Source of the DNA: Deltaproteobacteria bacterium
GTDB lineage: Bacteria > Myxococcota_A > Polyangia > HGW-17
NCBI GenBank assembly: GCA_016937155.1
Contig: JAFGWM010000084.1
Coordinates: forward strand, 1 to 60,417
DNA: 60,417 nucleotides
Reading direction: 5' to 3'
The notes under the pieces were generated by a model, which had not been told where the DNA came from, made no database searches, and was given only the letters and a program-made list of their open reading frames with translations. Position 1 is the first letter of the stretch, and each line of letters begins with the position of its first letter. Below are positions 60,396 through 60,417 of this stretch, piece by piece. A program made the translations under genes and the position numbers.

Positions 60396-60417
60396 GCCTT
60401 TTCCGGTCCACTAGACT

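Overview
The window looks like a piece of chromosome from an anaerobic, fermentative, Gram-negative bacterium with myxobacterial (Myxococcota/deltaproteobacterial) traits but an A+T-rich genome. Gram-negative features are the FadL-type outer-membrane protein, many lipoproteins with clear lipoboxes and a LolC/E-type permease. Myxococcota-like features are acidic Cys/Asp repeats, MopE-type metal-binding repeats, a choice-of-anchor-L domain, Asn-rich lipoprotein stalks, MshEN and PilZ proteins and large TPR proteins. Anaerobic fermentation is suggested by the [FeFe]-hydrogenase maturation operon, an ADP-forming acetyl-CoA synthetase and formate-tetrahydrofolate ligase. The exact lineage cannot be fixed from this sequence. 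Layout: 0.2-5.2 kb is a tightly coupled hydG-aspA-hydE-hydF operon (minus strand) ending in a G-rich (minus-strand) tail. 5.2-10.3 kb holds an AT-rich spacer, a small membrane protein, a 39-bp minisatellite touching the ettA stop codon, then ettA, an aspartate aminotransferase, coaD and rsmD. 10.4-13.6 kb (plus) has a Crp-like regulator, folC and an MshEN protein. 13.7-20.9 kb (minus) is a three-gene operon of exported TPR proteins with a good sigma70 promoter. 21.1-29.6 kb (plus) is a dense housekeeping run: holB, ricT, a HEAT protein, tatD, a Ca2+/cation antiporter, prfB, a Lol-type permease and an FMN-binding lipoprotein. 29.7-35.2 kb has an interrupted chemotaxis receptor, a zinc-ribbon membrane protein, a transglutaminase lipoprotein and a PilZ protein. 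The most notable locus is 36.4-41.0 kb. It holds a receiver-domain protein followed, with overlapping or nearly touching genes, by a UbiD-family decarboxylase, the aconitase-X large subunit, and one protein that fuses the aconitase-X small (swivel) subunit to isopentenyl phosphate kinase. Together these are the three late steps of the archaeal modified mevalonate pathway (mevalonate-5-phosphate to trans-anhydromevalonate-5-phosphate to isopentenyl phosphate to IPP), here in a bacterial genomic setting. Mevalonate kinase, HMG-CoA reductase and UbiX are not in the window. 41.0-60.4 kb: surface lipoproteins, ADP-forming acyl-CoA synthetase, a DUF3467-mltG-ruvX-PHA-type operon, PASTA and DUF2723 membrane proteins, fhs, a FadL-like porin, a frameshifted secreted alpha/beta hydrolase, an ECF sigma factor operon with a Spy-like protein, an alanine/Na+ symporter, and a tRNA-Leu(GAG) with promoter and terminator. 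The metabolic genes fit together as an H2/acetate-type fermenter: the Hyd maturases support an [FeFe] hydrogenase, ACD makes ATP from acyl-CoA, Fhs/FolC handle C1-folate, and the mevalonate module supplies isoprenoids. All functions are read from motifs and context; no database search was made.
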